From the NCBI GenBank assembly GCA_025642065.1, contig JAODUP010000012.1, forward strand, positions 2,411,001 through 2,475,000: a DNA stretch of 64,000 bases. Direction: 5' to 3'. A program made the translations under genes and the position numbers. This DNA comes from Paralvinella palmiformis (Eukaryota > Annelida > Polychaeta > Terebellida > Alvinellidae). Position 1 is the first letter of the stretch. Each line of letters starts with the position of its first letter. Below the pieces are notes generated by a model that had not been told where the DNA came from, ran no database searches, and saw only the letters and a list, made by a program, of their open reading frames with translations. Positions 51,066 through 62,968 of the stretch are shown here, piece by piece.

Positions 51066-52235
51066 ATCTTTATGTTTCTTTACTTTCAACTTTCGGTTTT
51101 GATGTGATATCATTGTAATATATTATAGTTTATAACTGTTATTGTAAATTACTAAATTCTTGGCTGTAAGTTTTACTTTGTCAAATAAAATAATAGTAGA
51201 AAAATAGTAGATAATAAGAGATAAGAATAGATAAAGTAATCTTCCCCAGACCTCTCCTTGATCTTGAAAATACATTTTAACTATGAGAATTAATCATCCG
51301 TAGCCATTTATAGCAGTATTTGTTGATATTATGTCGAATTTTGTTCCCAATAAACCCTTCCACTTCAACTAGATTGACTAATTCCATTATTGATCGTTTT
51401 CTTTTCTGGTGTAAATATGTCATCGAACAGGATCCATTGTCAGTTGGGAAGACTCGTGCTGTCGTATCTTGGCTATTCTAAACACTAGCTCCGGGTGCCT
51501 CTCTATGGCACAATGTGGCTTTATCCGAATACAAGCATGGGCTATTTGTGTGTGTGTCAACGTGTGTGCGTGTACCGTGTACGTGTTGGTTGGGCATGTG
51601 TGCGTGCGTGTGTTTGTATGAGTGTATTTGTTTGTTTGTTTGCGCCCGCATGTGTGTCTATCTACGTGCCTGCGTGCATTAACTATGATTCTTTGCGGGA
51701 CATACACCAGACGCTCCATTTATCCAGCATCCTAGCGACCTATTTATAACTGGCACAGGCTGCACTGTCTGTTGAGCCAAACAGGGACCCGATAGACACG
51801 TGCTTGCTCTTTAACAATCTGCTCTCTCAGATGCGTGGTCGTAACTGAATGGCCGCCAGAGATGTGTACGGCCTCAGCCATCGTGTGACATGTACGCCAG
51901 TGTCTGATATATGGCTTTAACGAGATATTGAACCGTCTAGTAATCTAATATAAATGATCATCGAAGCCGATCAGATCGGATGATCCTAAACAACCTGGCC
52001 ACAGAATTCGGAAGTGTGTTAAGATCCGTGGTAAACATCTTCCGGTATAATAACCTTTCACCTCGTCGTAGACGTGCATTCGGCGAAGACGGTGCTTGAC
52101 GAAGATTTCTACCGTAGCCCGATACTTTGCGTTGCCAATAATGAGAAGCGCCGATTTTGAAGGCATTCGATACTTATCGGTTCTCTTTTGTCTTTCTTCT
52201 GTTGCCGTTCTGTCTTTTTTCCCTTCACCAGCTTC
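51066..52235. other. Non-coding stretch
   Basis: AT-rich at first, with a TG-rich patch at 51540-51680. No gene. Confidence 0.35.
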
Positions 52236-52248
52236 TCTATCCTCAGTA

Positions 52249-52426
52249 GGTCTAGTTGATAGCGCGTTGGACCACAGATCACTACCATCCGTCTTCGAAT
52301 CTCGGCGTTGGCATATCTGAAGGGTGTTTCATCTTTGACTTCGCTTCATTACCGTTTGAGGTCGCTCGGCCCATTTAGCCTAGCATGTGTACAAACGGGG
52401 CCCTAAAACATCAATCAACATCATCA
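52249..52426 (+). mobile_element. SINE family 1, 5'-truncated copy with perfect target-site duplication
   Basis: The head begins inside the A box (GGTCTAGTTGATAGCG). The B box GTCTTCGAATCTCGG, the body and the tail ATCAATCAACATCATCA are kept. The flanks tctatcctcagta at 52236-52248 and 52427-52439 are identical 13-bp duplications. This is the youngest-looking copy. Confidence 0.95.
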
Positions 52427-52439
52427 TCTATCCTCAGTA

Positions 52440-53214
52440 ACCGTTCTCCCTGATGAAATATGTGTTACTCAGAGACCGCTGTGTTCTTTTCTTGATATTT
52501 TCTTGATATCATCGTTGGTTCGGTCGCCGGTTTTTATTGCCAGTGTTAGTTCAATTATTGTCCACTGACAATATTCCATATTGGCTAACGTTCCCGTGAC
52601 GCAATACTCCCATGGCGTATGATGAGGAAAGGTCACGACCCGGAGATATTATTCTGAAAAGAAGAGGCGACACTCGATAAAGATTGCTTAACCAATGAAT
52701 TGCGCAGGTCCGGGCGACAGATACTCCCCGGGATTGATGACCATTTGCGCGTGTTGACATTCGGGCACCGCGTCAACAGGGCTGGTTGTTTACACTGCGA
52801 TAAAGCCGCACGCAATTTGACGTAACACGTGTGGCGGAATATAATGGGGGCCGTCCGGAACCGGGAACGTTTCTGGAGTGGCCAGCGGCTGAAAGGTATT
52901 CGGTCAACAGATCATATTTCGACATTTATCGTCGGCTTATGAGAAGGATGGGAGGTTAGGGCGTCAGTTGATGTGCTGCTGACATTGGTCGTCATTTTAA
53001 GCGTCGTCTCCTGAACTACATTAGCGTGATTGAAAATTATCCGATTGCGAATTTAGGGCGAGAAAGGGTCGCCATCGATGGAGCATCGATTATCGAAAAT
53101 ACGTGCAACTTAGGCTTCGTCCTCTCTTCTGATGTAATGTTAATGATATTAGCAGGAACTCTACTTTAATTGTTAAGCCAAAGACGACCGTATTTTATAT
53201 CTGTTCGATTTTTA
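52440..53214. other. CpG-rich non-coding stretch
   Basis: No gene recognised. Confidence 0.35.
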
Positions 53215-53360
53215 TGCGTGCGTGTATGAGTGAGTATGTGTATGTTTGTGTGTGTGTGTTTGTGTGTGTTTGTGTGTGTGTATACATATATATGTGTGTG
53301 TGTGTGTGTATGCGTGCGCGCGTGTGTGTATGTGTGCGTGTGTATGGGTGCGTGTGTTTG
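53215..53360. repeat. (TG)n microsatellite
   Basis: Interrupted TG run with a short TATATA. Confidence 0.95.
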
Positions 53361-54449
53361 GATAGCCCTAGGCCGAGCAGTTTATAAATCTTGACTAAGT
53401 GTTCTGAATTGGTGCAGTGAATCAATCCGAAAATGGCTTTCAGGGGGCAAATAAATAGATTGTTGAGGTATGAGTAAATCCCCAACCTCAGGTTGGCAGG
53501 TGCATTTTGTTCTTACTGTACATACATTAGTTGACAGTCAGTACGGGGGAGGGGACATGATTTTACAGAGACAGGTGTTCGTATTCGCTAGGAGAATTCC
53601 CGGTAAGGGAAAGGAATATATTGACTTTACGTCTTTTCTTCTTCTAGTGTGTCCTTTTCTCAACAGCCCTGTTTTTGGAAGGAATGCACTCCATATAACA
53701 AGTGGCCAATAATTGTGCTACGTCCCCCGAGGAAACTACGTCGAGATTCTCATTGAATTAATCTGTTTCTTTGCAGATCGAACAGCGAAGGACGGCACCC
53801 TTCAATGACTCGTTCTTCTCAGTCGTTAACCCACATCGAAGTCACGCCAAAACGACGTTCGCTATAAGACCTTGGCCTTTAGTGTACTCATATCACTCTG
53901 CGACGTAACGCCGGAAGCACTCGACGCTGCGAGGCATCTGAGCAATTACTAGTCTTCGGAAAGTGGGTTCCACACCGACAGGAACCGATCAGATGGTGGC
54001 AAAAGTTTCAAGTCGGCAAAACCTAACACCGAGTAATGTATGGATCAACGATAATTGACCGCACGTGGAAAGTGATCCAGGCACGAGCCACTGTTCAACT
54101 TGTTGCCGGCATTTCGGATAATTCTCGTGCGGACGGATGCCAAGGGTATGTTCCATTTGGGGATTTAGTGCCGCCTACTCGCCGAGCACGTCAACCGATT
54201 CTGTAATGGATATTTTCCCGCTGTTGGGCTGATATGTTAGACATTCGATACGAGGATAATGTTAGCCCTCCGTGGGACACCCGACGTCTGGATCGACGGG
54301 CTCCGGTGTGTGATACTCGTCCAAGTGGTCACGTTCGGCCAAATATGGCTCGCTTAGACTAACCAATATCCGAAGGGTCCGCGATCGCAGCAGCGTCCAA
54401 TATAGGCAGCGGTGATTAAAACTAGCCGATCTCACGCGCCAGATCTATC
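53361..54449. other. CpG-rich non-coding stretch
   Basis: No gene recognised. Confidence 0.3.
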
Positions 54450-55172
54450 ATCGGTCAAACCTTAAGCCGAGGAAACACGCCAGCATAGCATCGGAGCGGG
54501 TAATAATCGTCAGGTGGCTCCACCTGCGCGTTCGGTTCTCTCCGCTATGGGGAGAGCACGCTTCTGGATATCGAGCGACAGTGCGTGAAGCGAACGCCAT
54601 CCGAAGTGACGCCTTCTGGAAATGGAATGATTTCGCAAAAAATGCCGAGTTAACCTTCCGCCGATGACAAGAAGGTAGGAAATTTAGACGAGAATTTTTG
54701 TCTGTTTGGTAGGAAGGTATTTTTCCATATAGAACGACCAGATTGGTCAGTCGCAGTACTAGGGGTCGTATTTCTTCCATCTAGACATCTGCTGATGCCT
54801 CACCGAAACCATTTTATGGCAAACGGCTGAAGCCGTTCGGTTTTCTTAACCGGAAATCGATAGCGACTTCGCCGCGAAGACTTATTCGGCTTTAGAGTAA
54901 TGGCGACCCGAGAAAGGACAATGAACGAAAGTACTGACGCCTCGAAGTGGGCTGCAACCGTCGACTCGTCGAGCATCGGGAATTCGTCCAGCCTCTAGGT
55001 CAGCGGTCGAGCTATGTGTACAACCCATCGATTGAGAGCCGCCGTCAGCGTACCTGGCCGTACATCGACCTGACACAGGCCATCCGTCGTACCGAGGTCG
55101 AGCGAGGCCGAGCGAGCGAGTTAGCCAAGTGCGCCTTCGTTAGCGGGCGCAGCCCGCCAGGTGGCGTGAACC
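54450..55172 (+). other. Upstream region of the innexin gene, 5' UTR and/or promoter
   Basis: No second gene is recognisable here. In-frame TGA immediately before the innexin ATG shows that translation does not continue upstream. CpG dinucleotides are frequent. Possible splice acceptors, such as a TTTAG near 54895 and a CAG near 55002, would allow untranslated exons to join here, but none can be chosen from sequence alone. No clear TATA element was found. Confidence 0.35.
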
Positions 55173-56429
55173 ATGGATCGCCTGCTGCGGACGCTGCTCA
55201 CGCTGAAGGAGATCAAGACCCGACGCGATGACGACTTCTGCGACCGCCTCTCCCGACAGTACACCACCTCGCTGTTGGTCATGTTCTCGATGGTGGTCAC
55301 TACGAAGCTGTTCGTCGGCGAGCCGATCTCATGTTGGTGTCCGGCCTACTTCACCGAGAGTCATCGTCAGTACGCGAACACCATCTGCTGGATCTCAAAC
55401 ACCTACTACGTCCCGTTCGACATCCGGATACCGGACGACTTCAACGAACAAGATTGGCTCGAGAAACAGAAGGTCAGCTATTACCAGTGGGTGCCTTTGA
55501 TACTGCTTTGTCAGGCAACGCTCGCCCTGGTCCCGTGCCTCGTCTGGCGCTTCCTGAACATACGCTCCGGAATCGACGTCTCAGGGATACTGGAATCGGC
55601 ATCCGTCTGCCAGAGGGCGTCCTACAACGAGATCCGGGAGAAGACGATCAGGTACATGGTCAACCAGATAGACCGCTACCTGCTTTCGCAGCGCGACTTC
55701 CGCAAGGGCTGCGGCGTCCGGTGTAAGGAGATGATAGCGCGATATTGCTTCCTTGTCGGCGGCAAGAGGCAGGGCAACTACCTGGCCGTCGCCTACATCA
55801 TCTGTAAAGTGCTCTATCTGCTGAACGCCGTCGGCCAGCTCTTCCTCCTGGATCAGTTCATGGGTTTAAACTATCATGTGTTCGGCATGCAGGTGGTAAG
55901 CCGCATGATTCGGGGCCAGGACTGGTCCGAGTTGGATCGGTTTCCGCGGATTACGCTATGCAACTTCAAGATCCGACACGAGGCGCGCATCCACGACTAC
56001 GTCGTCCAGTGCGCCCTGACGATCAACCTCTTCAACGAGAAGATCTTCATCATCATCTGGTTCTGGTACGTCTTCGTCGCCATGGTCACCGTGCTCAGCT
56101 TCTTGACCTGGCTCGGGCGGGCCATCTACTGGCCTGCCCAGATCCAGTACGTCAAGCAGAAGCTCCGGGCATGCGACGTGACGCGGCGCTCGAAGGCCAA
56201 CCTGCACAGATTCGTCCAGTATTACCTCCGACGCGACGGACTTTTTCTCATTCGCCTTATATCGCTCAACATCGGTGAGATCGTCGCCTCGGAGACTCTG
56301 GCCGGACTCTGGGAGAACTACGGTCCGGATCGGCGCCTGCTCACCGAGCACCCGTCGCGCGCCCACCGGACCGTCGTCTCGGGCAAGGAGTCGGTATTCG
56401 GCCCGCCGGGCAACATGGACGTCGTATAG
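55173..56429 (+). CDS. INX: Innexin (gap-junction channel subunit), complete, single coding exon
   Basis: This 418-residue protein is a four-pass plasma-membrane channel subunit of the innexin/pannexin family, which forms invertebrate gap junctions and hemichannels. The family signature YYQWVP is at residues 103-108, at the start of the second membrane segment. Hydrophobic segments lie at about 31-49, 107-127, 201-222 and 291-312. The first extracellular loop has the expected cysteines C54 and C72 plus an extra C56. The second has C263 and C280, followed by the family motif NEKIF at 289-292 and its surroundings. The cytoplasmic loop (about 128-200) and C-tail are of ordinary size, and total length is typical of innexins. 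The ATG lies in a strong context (gaaccATGg), and an in-frame TGA at 55167-55169 fixes it as the start. The coding sequence has no intron. Third codon positions are GC-rich, unlike the flanking DNA, which keeps antisense and shifted frames open as shadows. The protein ends in MDVV. Family membership is near certain; paralogue identity and tissue role cannot be told from sequence. Confidence 0.97.
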   Translation: MDRLLRTLLTLKEIKTRRDDDFCDRLSRQYTTSLLVMFSMVVTTKLFVGEPISCWCPAYFTESHRQYANTICWISNTYYVPFDIRIPDDFNEQDWLEKQKVSYYQWVPLILLCQATLALVPCLVWRFLNIRSGIDVSGILESASVCQRASYNEIREKTIRYMVNQIDRYLLSQRDFRKGCGVRCKEMIARYCFLVGGKRQGNYLAVAYIICKVLYLLNAVGQLFLLDQFMGLNYHVFGMQVVSRMIRGQDWSELDRFPRITLCNFKIRHEARIHDYVVQCALTINLFNEKIFIIIWFWYVFVAMVTVLSFLTWLGRAIYWPAQIQYVKQKLRACDVTRRSKANLHRFVQYYLRRDGLFLIRLISLNIGEIVASETLAGLWENYGPDRRLLTEHPSRAHRTVVSGKESVFGPPGNMDVV

Positions 56430-57328
56430 CAAGCATGGCATCCAACGGCTACCTATTCGGAGCCGCGGGATTTCGGCTTCCTTGGCAACCAATGGGATCG
56501 TAGGCGGAGCAGCAGCAGTAGTAGCAGCAGCAGCAGTAGCAGCGGTGGAAGCGACTGACGTACACGGCTGTTCCTCTTGGTTGACACGGTAGCCAGTCGC
56601 TGGCGCCAGATGGCGCTGGCCGATACAAGCCACGTGTTTTCCATGCGACGGGCATGCGCATCCGATATACTGGACTGGCGTGTTTGGCCTGAAATATCTT
56701 GGCGAATCGTTTTTGGGCGTGACGTGTTCTAATGTCCGCGTGCCAGTGTAATACTGACCCCCTCTAATTGTGGTGAGTAAAGTGTACGCCACGGAGAGAG
56801 GTTCGTTTTGTGGCGGAGAGGCTTTTCTCAGTACAAACGGAGGAAGCGAGGCCTTGCTTATCGGGTAGTTCAAAATGACAGCTGCCAATTTTGTGTTCTA
56901 TTTCGATCAACGCGAGTCCATTGTATGGAAGCTCAGAACGCAATGAAACCCCGTGAATCCTTAATATAAAACGATTTTAGCCATCTGGATCGTAAATGAA
57001 TCAAGGCGAAGCCTCGATATGAAGTTACAGCGCAAATTCGTTCCTATTAGAATACACTTAGAACCTATTGATTAGGCTGAAATACGGTCAAATAATGCTT
57101 TTCTTGTGTTCCAGAATTGGTAAACAAAAAGATTGACGTAAACTTTTTGTACCCTGGCCAGTATTTTCGTATACGGAGCTGAGATGATGTTTTGGCCTTT
57201 TTCAATTTTTATCTTAACCCCATAATTATTTCGCTTGTGAGCCTGTTGACAAAAATCAGTTGATTACTGTACTTTTGGAACTTATGCATTGTTTACATTG
57301 ATAACAAGGTGTAACCTCTGATCATCTC
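56430..57328 (+). other. Innexin downstream flank, probable 3' UTR, no other gene seen
   Basis: This non-coding stretch follows the innexin stop. It begins with an imperfect run of AGC/AGT triplets near 56508-56545. No canonical AATAAA is present; the nearest variant is an AATATA around 56963. The next AATAAA I see is near 59326. The transcript end therefore cannot be placed. A long reading frame on the opposite strand across the innexin is a codon-bias shadow. Confidence 0.3.
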
Positions 57329-57419
57329 ACACACATACACACGCACATATACACACTCACAGACACACGCACGCACGCACAAGCACACATATACACATAA
57401 ATACATCATGCACTTGGAG

Positions 57420-57470
<51 letters not shown>
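57329..57470. repeat. (CA)n(TA)n microsatellite
   Basis: CA-rich interrupted run ending in a 30-bp (TA)n. Confidence 0.95.
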
Positions 57471-57473
<3 letters not shown>

Positions 57474-57664
57474 ATACTCATGTACGTGCACACATACATT
57501 CCCATATGCCAATACACATACACATGGAATATTTAATCATATCCGAAACATACTCAGGAGCGGGTAACAATAGGATGACAATGTCAAAATGTCAACAGTT
57601 GTCTATGTTGATAACCGAATTGGCATAATTAGTTCAATGTATTACTAATAGGACAGTAGTAAGT

Positions 57665-57990
57665 GTGCGTCCGTGCGGGTGCGTGCATGCGCACGCGCGT
57701 GTTTTTGTGTTTATGTGTGTGTGTGTGTGTGTGCGCGCGCGCGTGCGTGCGTGTGTGCGTCTATTTGCGGTTCTTTGTCTCTCGGTGGTGGCTAACTAGC
57801 TCACGTTCATATTATTATATGTTATCGTGTGGCCGAGACTTTAGAGGTGGGTACCTTGTTTGACAAAGGTACGTCGAAGTAATCAAGCAATATGGAATAT
57901 AAGTATTTGCTTTGTAGCAATATGGGAATTGTGCATATTATGCACGTTAAATTATAATGGCTGTAGTTAACTCTCTTGCGTATGACTGAG

Positions 57991-58025
<35 letters not shown>
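57665..58025. repeat. (TG)n/(CG)n run and (TA)n run
   Basis: TG/CG alternating at 57665-57770 and (TA)n at 57992-58025, with unique DNA between. Confidence 0.9.
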
Positions 58026-58028
<3 letters not shown>

Positions 58029-58451
58029 TGAGCATCGATGTATGACACAATGACTGTTTGGTTGCGGGGAAGTGTGCTTATCCATGCATGCATTATGTAT
58101 TATAGTATTTCAATCCCTATCCAAGGTTCAGTGATTAGCGCTAGTTAGCCAGAGAATACTTAGCACGACTCAGTCTAGTTTAGTGTCTACGTCACGAGAT
58201 AACTTCCCAGTTTTCACGATCCATTTCAAGACTTGATTTTGCTATCTCCGTATAAAAACGGATGACAGTACGTCCCGTATTAGTGATAGTCTCCTCGTGG
58301 CTTATGTTATTATTTTTCTGTTGCCGTTGTCGTTGTTATTGTTGTTGTTTGTTGTTGTTGCTGCTGTTCCTGTTGTCCTTGTTGTTCTCGAGTGTTTTTT
58401 AAAAATCTCTTACGGCGATGACACACCGACAAATCACGTGTTTGAGCAGAC

Positions 58452-58555
58452 ACGGACGGACAGATAAACACACGCACGCACACACACACATACACACACA
58501 CACACACACACGCACACTCGCGCGCGTGCACACACACACACACGCACGCACACAC
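58452..58555. repeat. (CA)n/(CG)n microsatellite
   Basis: CA run with GCGCGC interruptions. A GTT-rich stretch lies just upstream (58320-58395). Confidence 0.95.
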
Positions 58556-58904
58556 GTCGAGTACAGCTCAAGCTAGCCAGCCTCGGGCTAGGCGTTGGTA
58601 GAATCGTTTCTAGTGTCCGGGCGTCTACTTGCGTGTCATTGTCTGTGTCATCCGTGGTATGCAAATTGTGTGACGTCACCGAGTCTCACAATGTAAACAC
58701 TGATGGTGCTAATCCCAGCCTGCCTTACGTGCTTCGGACGCTCGCGAGGCATCACGCGTCCGCGTCTGATCAGCAACCAGAAGGAGGAGAGATGGTGACA
58801 AACTGGCAAACTGCTGAACAACACCCATCTACCCCCACCCACCCCTCCGTACACCCAACAATCTCTTGTAGTATCGCAATCATCACCGTCTGTCATCAGC
58901 AAGT

Positions 58905-59250
58905 CATAAGTCAGGATCCTGATTTAGTTAGGAACTGTTAGAAATCTTTATTCGGCAAACCACTACCAGTCAGGATTTTGGGTAAAATCACCACCTAAAA
59001 TCCCGGTGTATAGACAAGGTGACCAGTCCAGATTCTGATGCGGTTAGTCACTGGTCGGGATTTCGATCCAATCGGTTACAAGTCAGCACTCCGGTTTATC
59101 CGGTCTATGATCGGGAGTTTTGTGAGTAGGTACTAATACGTCACGCGTCAAGTTGTTGATTGTAATCGTCGTGTGTGTACTCCGTTGATCAGGAATCTGA
59201 AGTATGCAGTCATTATCTGGATCGTAATAGTCAGTCAGACGTCAGGATCA
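58905..59250. repeat. Degenerate ~30-bp tandem repeat
   Basis: The phrase AGTCAGGAT (and AGTCCAGAT, GGTCGGGAT, AGTCAGCAC, GATCGGGAG) recurs at roughly 27-35-bp spacing. Each is followed by TTTTGG/TTCTGATG-like text and a GGTTA or TTAG word. At least six units are visible despite heavy divergence. Confidence 0.6.
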
Positions 59251-60588
59251 TGATGGAACCAAGCAATGCAGCGCTGAGCCTGGCAGTCACCATTTGTGAT
59301 ACTCATCAGCAATGTCAAAGGTCAATTGAATAAATAGTAAAGTCTGGCGGATATTTTCGCCGTTAAGTAGCGCCATCTATACATCCGTCATTGTCGTTAT
59401 CCCGTTTTCAGCGAGACCCGTTATCGGCAAACCAACAAGATCTGTAGAGTTAGTTTGGTTAATAATGATATTTAAGATCCATATAATCGATTTAATTCGA
59501 CCCCTCTCGATTATGATACGCCAGATCTTCCTTTCATACTCGCCTCTCTGACTTTTCCATTTACAAGCTGCAAAATTACCCGCACCCCCCCCCCCACACA
59601 CCCCCATGACTCCAGCTATCACCTGGTATCCAGCGATGACGTCACCTAGCGTACAGGTCATGTGACATTGCTTTTTAATAAAGAAATTGACATATTTCGG
59701 TTTCTTGCCGCAAGAGTTAACAGACCGAGTATCGATTTTCCACATGAAGGAAGGTTCCCACCCAACACCCACCCGATTTAGATTTGATCTAAGACTTTCT
59801 GTATTTACATTTGACCATCCGGACTGAAGTCGTATCCAGGGTTCGGTGGATCCACTGATATAACAAACCAGAATATTTCGTGACGTTCCGCGCCAGTTCT
59901 GATCACCGGAAGCTGGAACATCGGGGCAACGATCGAATGTCAACAAAATGGCCGCCAATTGGCTGTTTGGGTGTCCGGGCTAGCGCCGAGTAACGTCTGA
60001 CGTGATCTGGTAATTTATGAACGCTGGATTTGAGGAGATTGAGGAAATACTTCGTTTCCTGGCACGAGCACGTGTCCGCTCCAAAACGAACCCCAATCTG
60101 TCGTTGTGAATTTCATCAGTTATGCATGCAGCTGCCCGAATAGGTACAGGTGTGTACACGATATGGCGTACTGAGCGATATGCAAATGGCTTCGTTGTTT
60201 AAGTGCGAATTTCCCCAAGAGTGATAGATCCAGATTCCCGACACACAACACCAAACATCCAACAGCATCCAAAGCCCTAGACGTGAGCTCCGCATGGTCT
60301 GAAATCGATTGCTTGCTACATGTCCTACCAAAAATCACCGCCCCAAGACAAAACATCGCAGACTTAATATGGTGAAATGGTGCATAGGTGGCGCTCTGAA
60401 AACGACAGCGGCGCTGGTGGCGCCCTCACTCAGGAACGTGACCAGCAAATTAAATGGCTGGTTAATAGCCGAACAAACGTAGCTAACAAATAGAACCAGA
60501 CCGCACTTGCGTACCTTTATTTTCCTTCCTTGCCCTTTATTTCCAGCAAATGACATTTTCTTCGAGGTGGGCGGTGATTGGGTTCACA
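59251..60588. other. Non-coding stretch
   Basis: The longest frame, 193 codons on the minus strand (59377-59958), opens at TTG and has no recognised domain. C11 is at 59585-59595. Confidence 0.35.
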
Positions 60589-60612
60589 TACACACACACA
60601 CACACACACAAT
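60589..60612. repeat. (CA)n microsatellite
   Basis: Short CA run. Confidence 0.95.
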
Positions 60613-61313
60613 CACACATGCAGAGAAAGAGCGAGAGAGGGGTGTGGCGAATGCGCTCTATCATCTATGCTGCGCATGCGCGAGCTTTGGCGCGGTGGCG
60701 GTAATTAAATGCACCAATCTCCCGAACAACCGAAAGTGATTCCGCTCGGACTGAGCCCAAAATGACTGTGTTACTTTTAGTTATAATTTTATTGACCCTC
60801 AACCCGATGTTTATTGTCTCTCGTCCTCAACGACTAGTGTAGGTTTTAGATAAACAGGTTTGAGCCAATTTTAGATTTAGTCGGGTTGTTTGAAGGGGAG
60901 TTTTTTTTCTATTTTAATTTTGGTTAGATAATCCCCACCGCCCCAACCCCGATCCACCCAGTTTCCTGTTACCGTTATTAAGATTTCTTCTGCACGTGTA
61001 CATTCGTTGTTGGCGTTTCTTATTACGTACCGCGTGTACGAGTACGAGCATGGCGAGAATATCATTGTACAAAATTCCATTAAGCGAGAAAAGTATCGGG
61101 ATGTCCGTTGTGTGCGTGCTTGCGTGTATGCGTGTCTGGAGTGTTCGTATGTCTAATACACTGTGTATACTGTTATCAATTTGGGTGCCTGTCGTTTGAT
61201 CGTTATATGTGAATCTTTCAATTACAACTTTAACCGTTTCTAAAGCTTTCTTGTTTTATCGTGTTACACGCTATGTATCATTCATTGATCGAGGTCTTCT
61301 AGACTTGATTGTT

Positions 61314-61317
<4 letters not shown>
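60613..61317. other. Non-coding stretch
   Basis: Nothing recognised. Confidence 0.35.
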
Positions 61318-61357
<40 letters not shown>

Positions 61358-61612
61358 ATTATGTATACCTACAGTATACATAGATACCCATATATACTCT
61401 TTACACTAATATTTAATAAAATCACATGATATTACTTACGATATATTTTTATGTTTTTGTTGTTGTTGTTGTTGTGTACAAGATACCGCTCAGTTAGTCC
61501 ACTGACTGACTGAGTGACTGACTGACCGGCTCACTGACTAACCGGCTCACTCTGACTGACTGACTGATTCACTTACTGAATACTCACTGACCGCTCAGTC
61601 ACTCACCACTCC
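61318..61612. repeat. (TA)n, (GTT)n and degenerate (ACTG)n
   Basis: (TA)n at 61318-61354, a short (GTT)n at 61457-61475 and an ACTG-unit array at 61494-61612. Confidence 0.9.
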
Positions 61613-62599
61613 GCCCCGGCGTTGACCCGCTCCCATCGCAGCCGCAGAACATCGTACCCAATCGCGGCAGCCAACATTCCAAACACGAACCAGTCCCCAG
61701 AGCCGCCGCTGAATTCGGTCACGTGTGCAAAGATGGCCGCCATTGTTGTAGCGTGACGGCGATTATGGAAGCTGACCAGCTGCCGATGAAACAAACATCG
61801 AACGGTTGTCGTACCGTCTCGGCCTCCCCGTGAAATATAAAACAACAACCACCCCCCAACCCGGGAAAAGCTGATACCTTTCCAGCGTAGCCTACATTAT
61901 TTATGTGGACGACGGTCAGACAGGAATTAGGGGGGGCGTTAATTGTCGCTAATGACTCTTCTCAGCGGATCTATTGTCAGACTGTACCGAAATATGTCCT
62001 ACCATTCCACCGGGGCCGCCACCGTCGGCCTCCGGGATACGTCCCTCACCAACCCGCCCCCCTCCTCCTACTGCGATCACAATCCCGCACCTTGGGCAAC
62101 AAGGTCGCGGCGACTTGATTAAAATGGATCACCTCCCTGGAATGTTGGCTAGCTGTAATTAAGAGCGGACGGTAGAAATTAGTATTTGCGGTGGGACATG
62201 TTCTGTTCACCGACTGAGTACGGATCCGCCGTGTTCGTCTGGATATATTACTGGTTATTTACCATGGGTGGGTGGGACGTAGTTAAAAAATATTTATGCG
62301 CGGATGGATGCAGGTTGGTTTCTTATTATGGAAAACTAATTTCTGTTACATTACATTGTCAAAATTCAGGATAACTCTGGGCACATGGGAAATGTAAAAT
62401 CCCGTCCTAATCCCAACTGGATCCATGCCTACTTAGCTCTGACTATGAGATATCTACCAACTGAATGCTCCAGGAATTTGTCCAAACCATTTAATTAATT
62501 GTCTTCATCAGGCGTCCATTTCACTACAAATTCCTTATTTTTGTTCAGTTTCTCTTCACACATTTTCTCCGTACCAGTGGGGTTATCTAGTACGTTCCT
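61613..62599. other. Non-coding stretch
   Basis: CpG-rich to about 62150, then AT-rich. No gene recognised. Confidence 0.35.
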
Positions 62600-62778
62600 T
62601 AATCGTACTTGTTAGAGCACGGCGCTTGACACGTCCAGGTCAAAGTTCAAATTGTGTCAAGTTACCGGAATTTATCAGATAGTCCCCTCGAACAATGCCA
62701 TTAGGTCGACTATCACAGGTTTGACAAATCATAAATCTCAAGAAACCTCTCCCTCACTTACTCCCTCACTCACTCCCG
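62600..62778 (+). mobile_element. SINE family 2 copy ending in (ACTC)n
   Basis: The tRNA-like head (GTTAGAGCACGGCGCTTGAC; B box AAAGTTCAAATTG) is followed by TAGTCCCCTCGAACAATGCC and AGGTCGACTATCACAGG, matching 43318-43370. It ends in CTCACTTACTCCCTCACTCA. Confidence 0.65.
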
Positions 62779-62799
62779 TGAAAATATAAAGTAAATATT

Positions 62800-62968
62800 G
62801 CTGTTTTAGAGGCACCCTTGGGCATATGGTAGGATAGATGGACCGTTAGATCCACAACGGTAATGAGACGAAGTGAAAGATGAAACACCCTTGAAACATA
62901 GCCCAGTCGGGTTTTGAATCCTGGTGTTACGGCTCTGTGCTATCAGTTAATAATATCGAGGCATCTTT
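62800..62968 (-). mobile_element. SINE family 1, diverged copy
   Basis: On the minus strand, the words GTTTCATCTTTCACTTCGTC, CATTACCGTTGTGGATC and CCTACCATATGCCCAAGGGT follow the family order. The B box reads GGATTCAAAACCCG. It lies about 20 bp after a family-2 copy in opposite orientation. Confidence 0.8.

Noticed and set aside
55956..56888. 310-codon minus-strand frame over the 3' part of the innexin
   Set aside because: It is antisense to a clear gene whose GC-rich third positions suppress stops on the other strand; the translation has no domain features.
59377..59958. 193-codon minus-strand frame
   Set aside because: It opens at TTG, not ATG, contains a poly(G) run and shows no domain, membrane segment or splice support.
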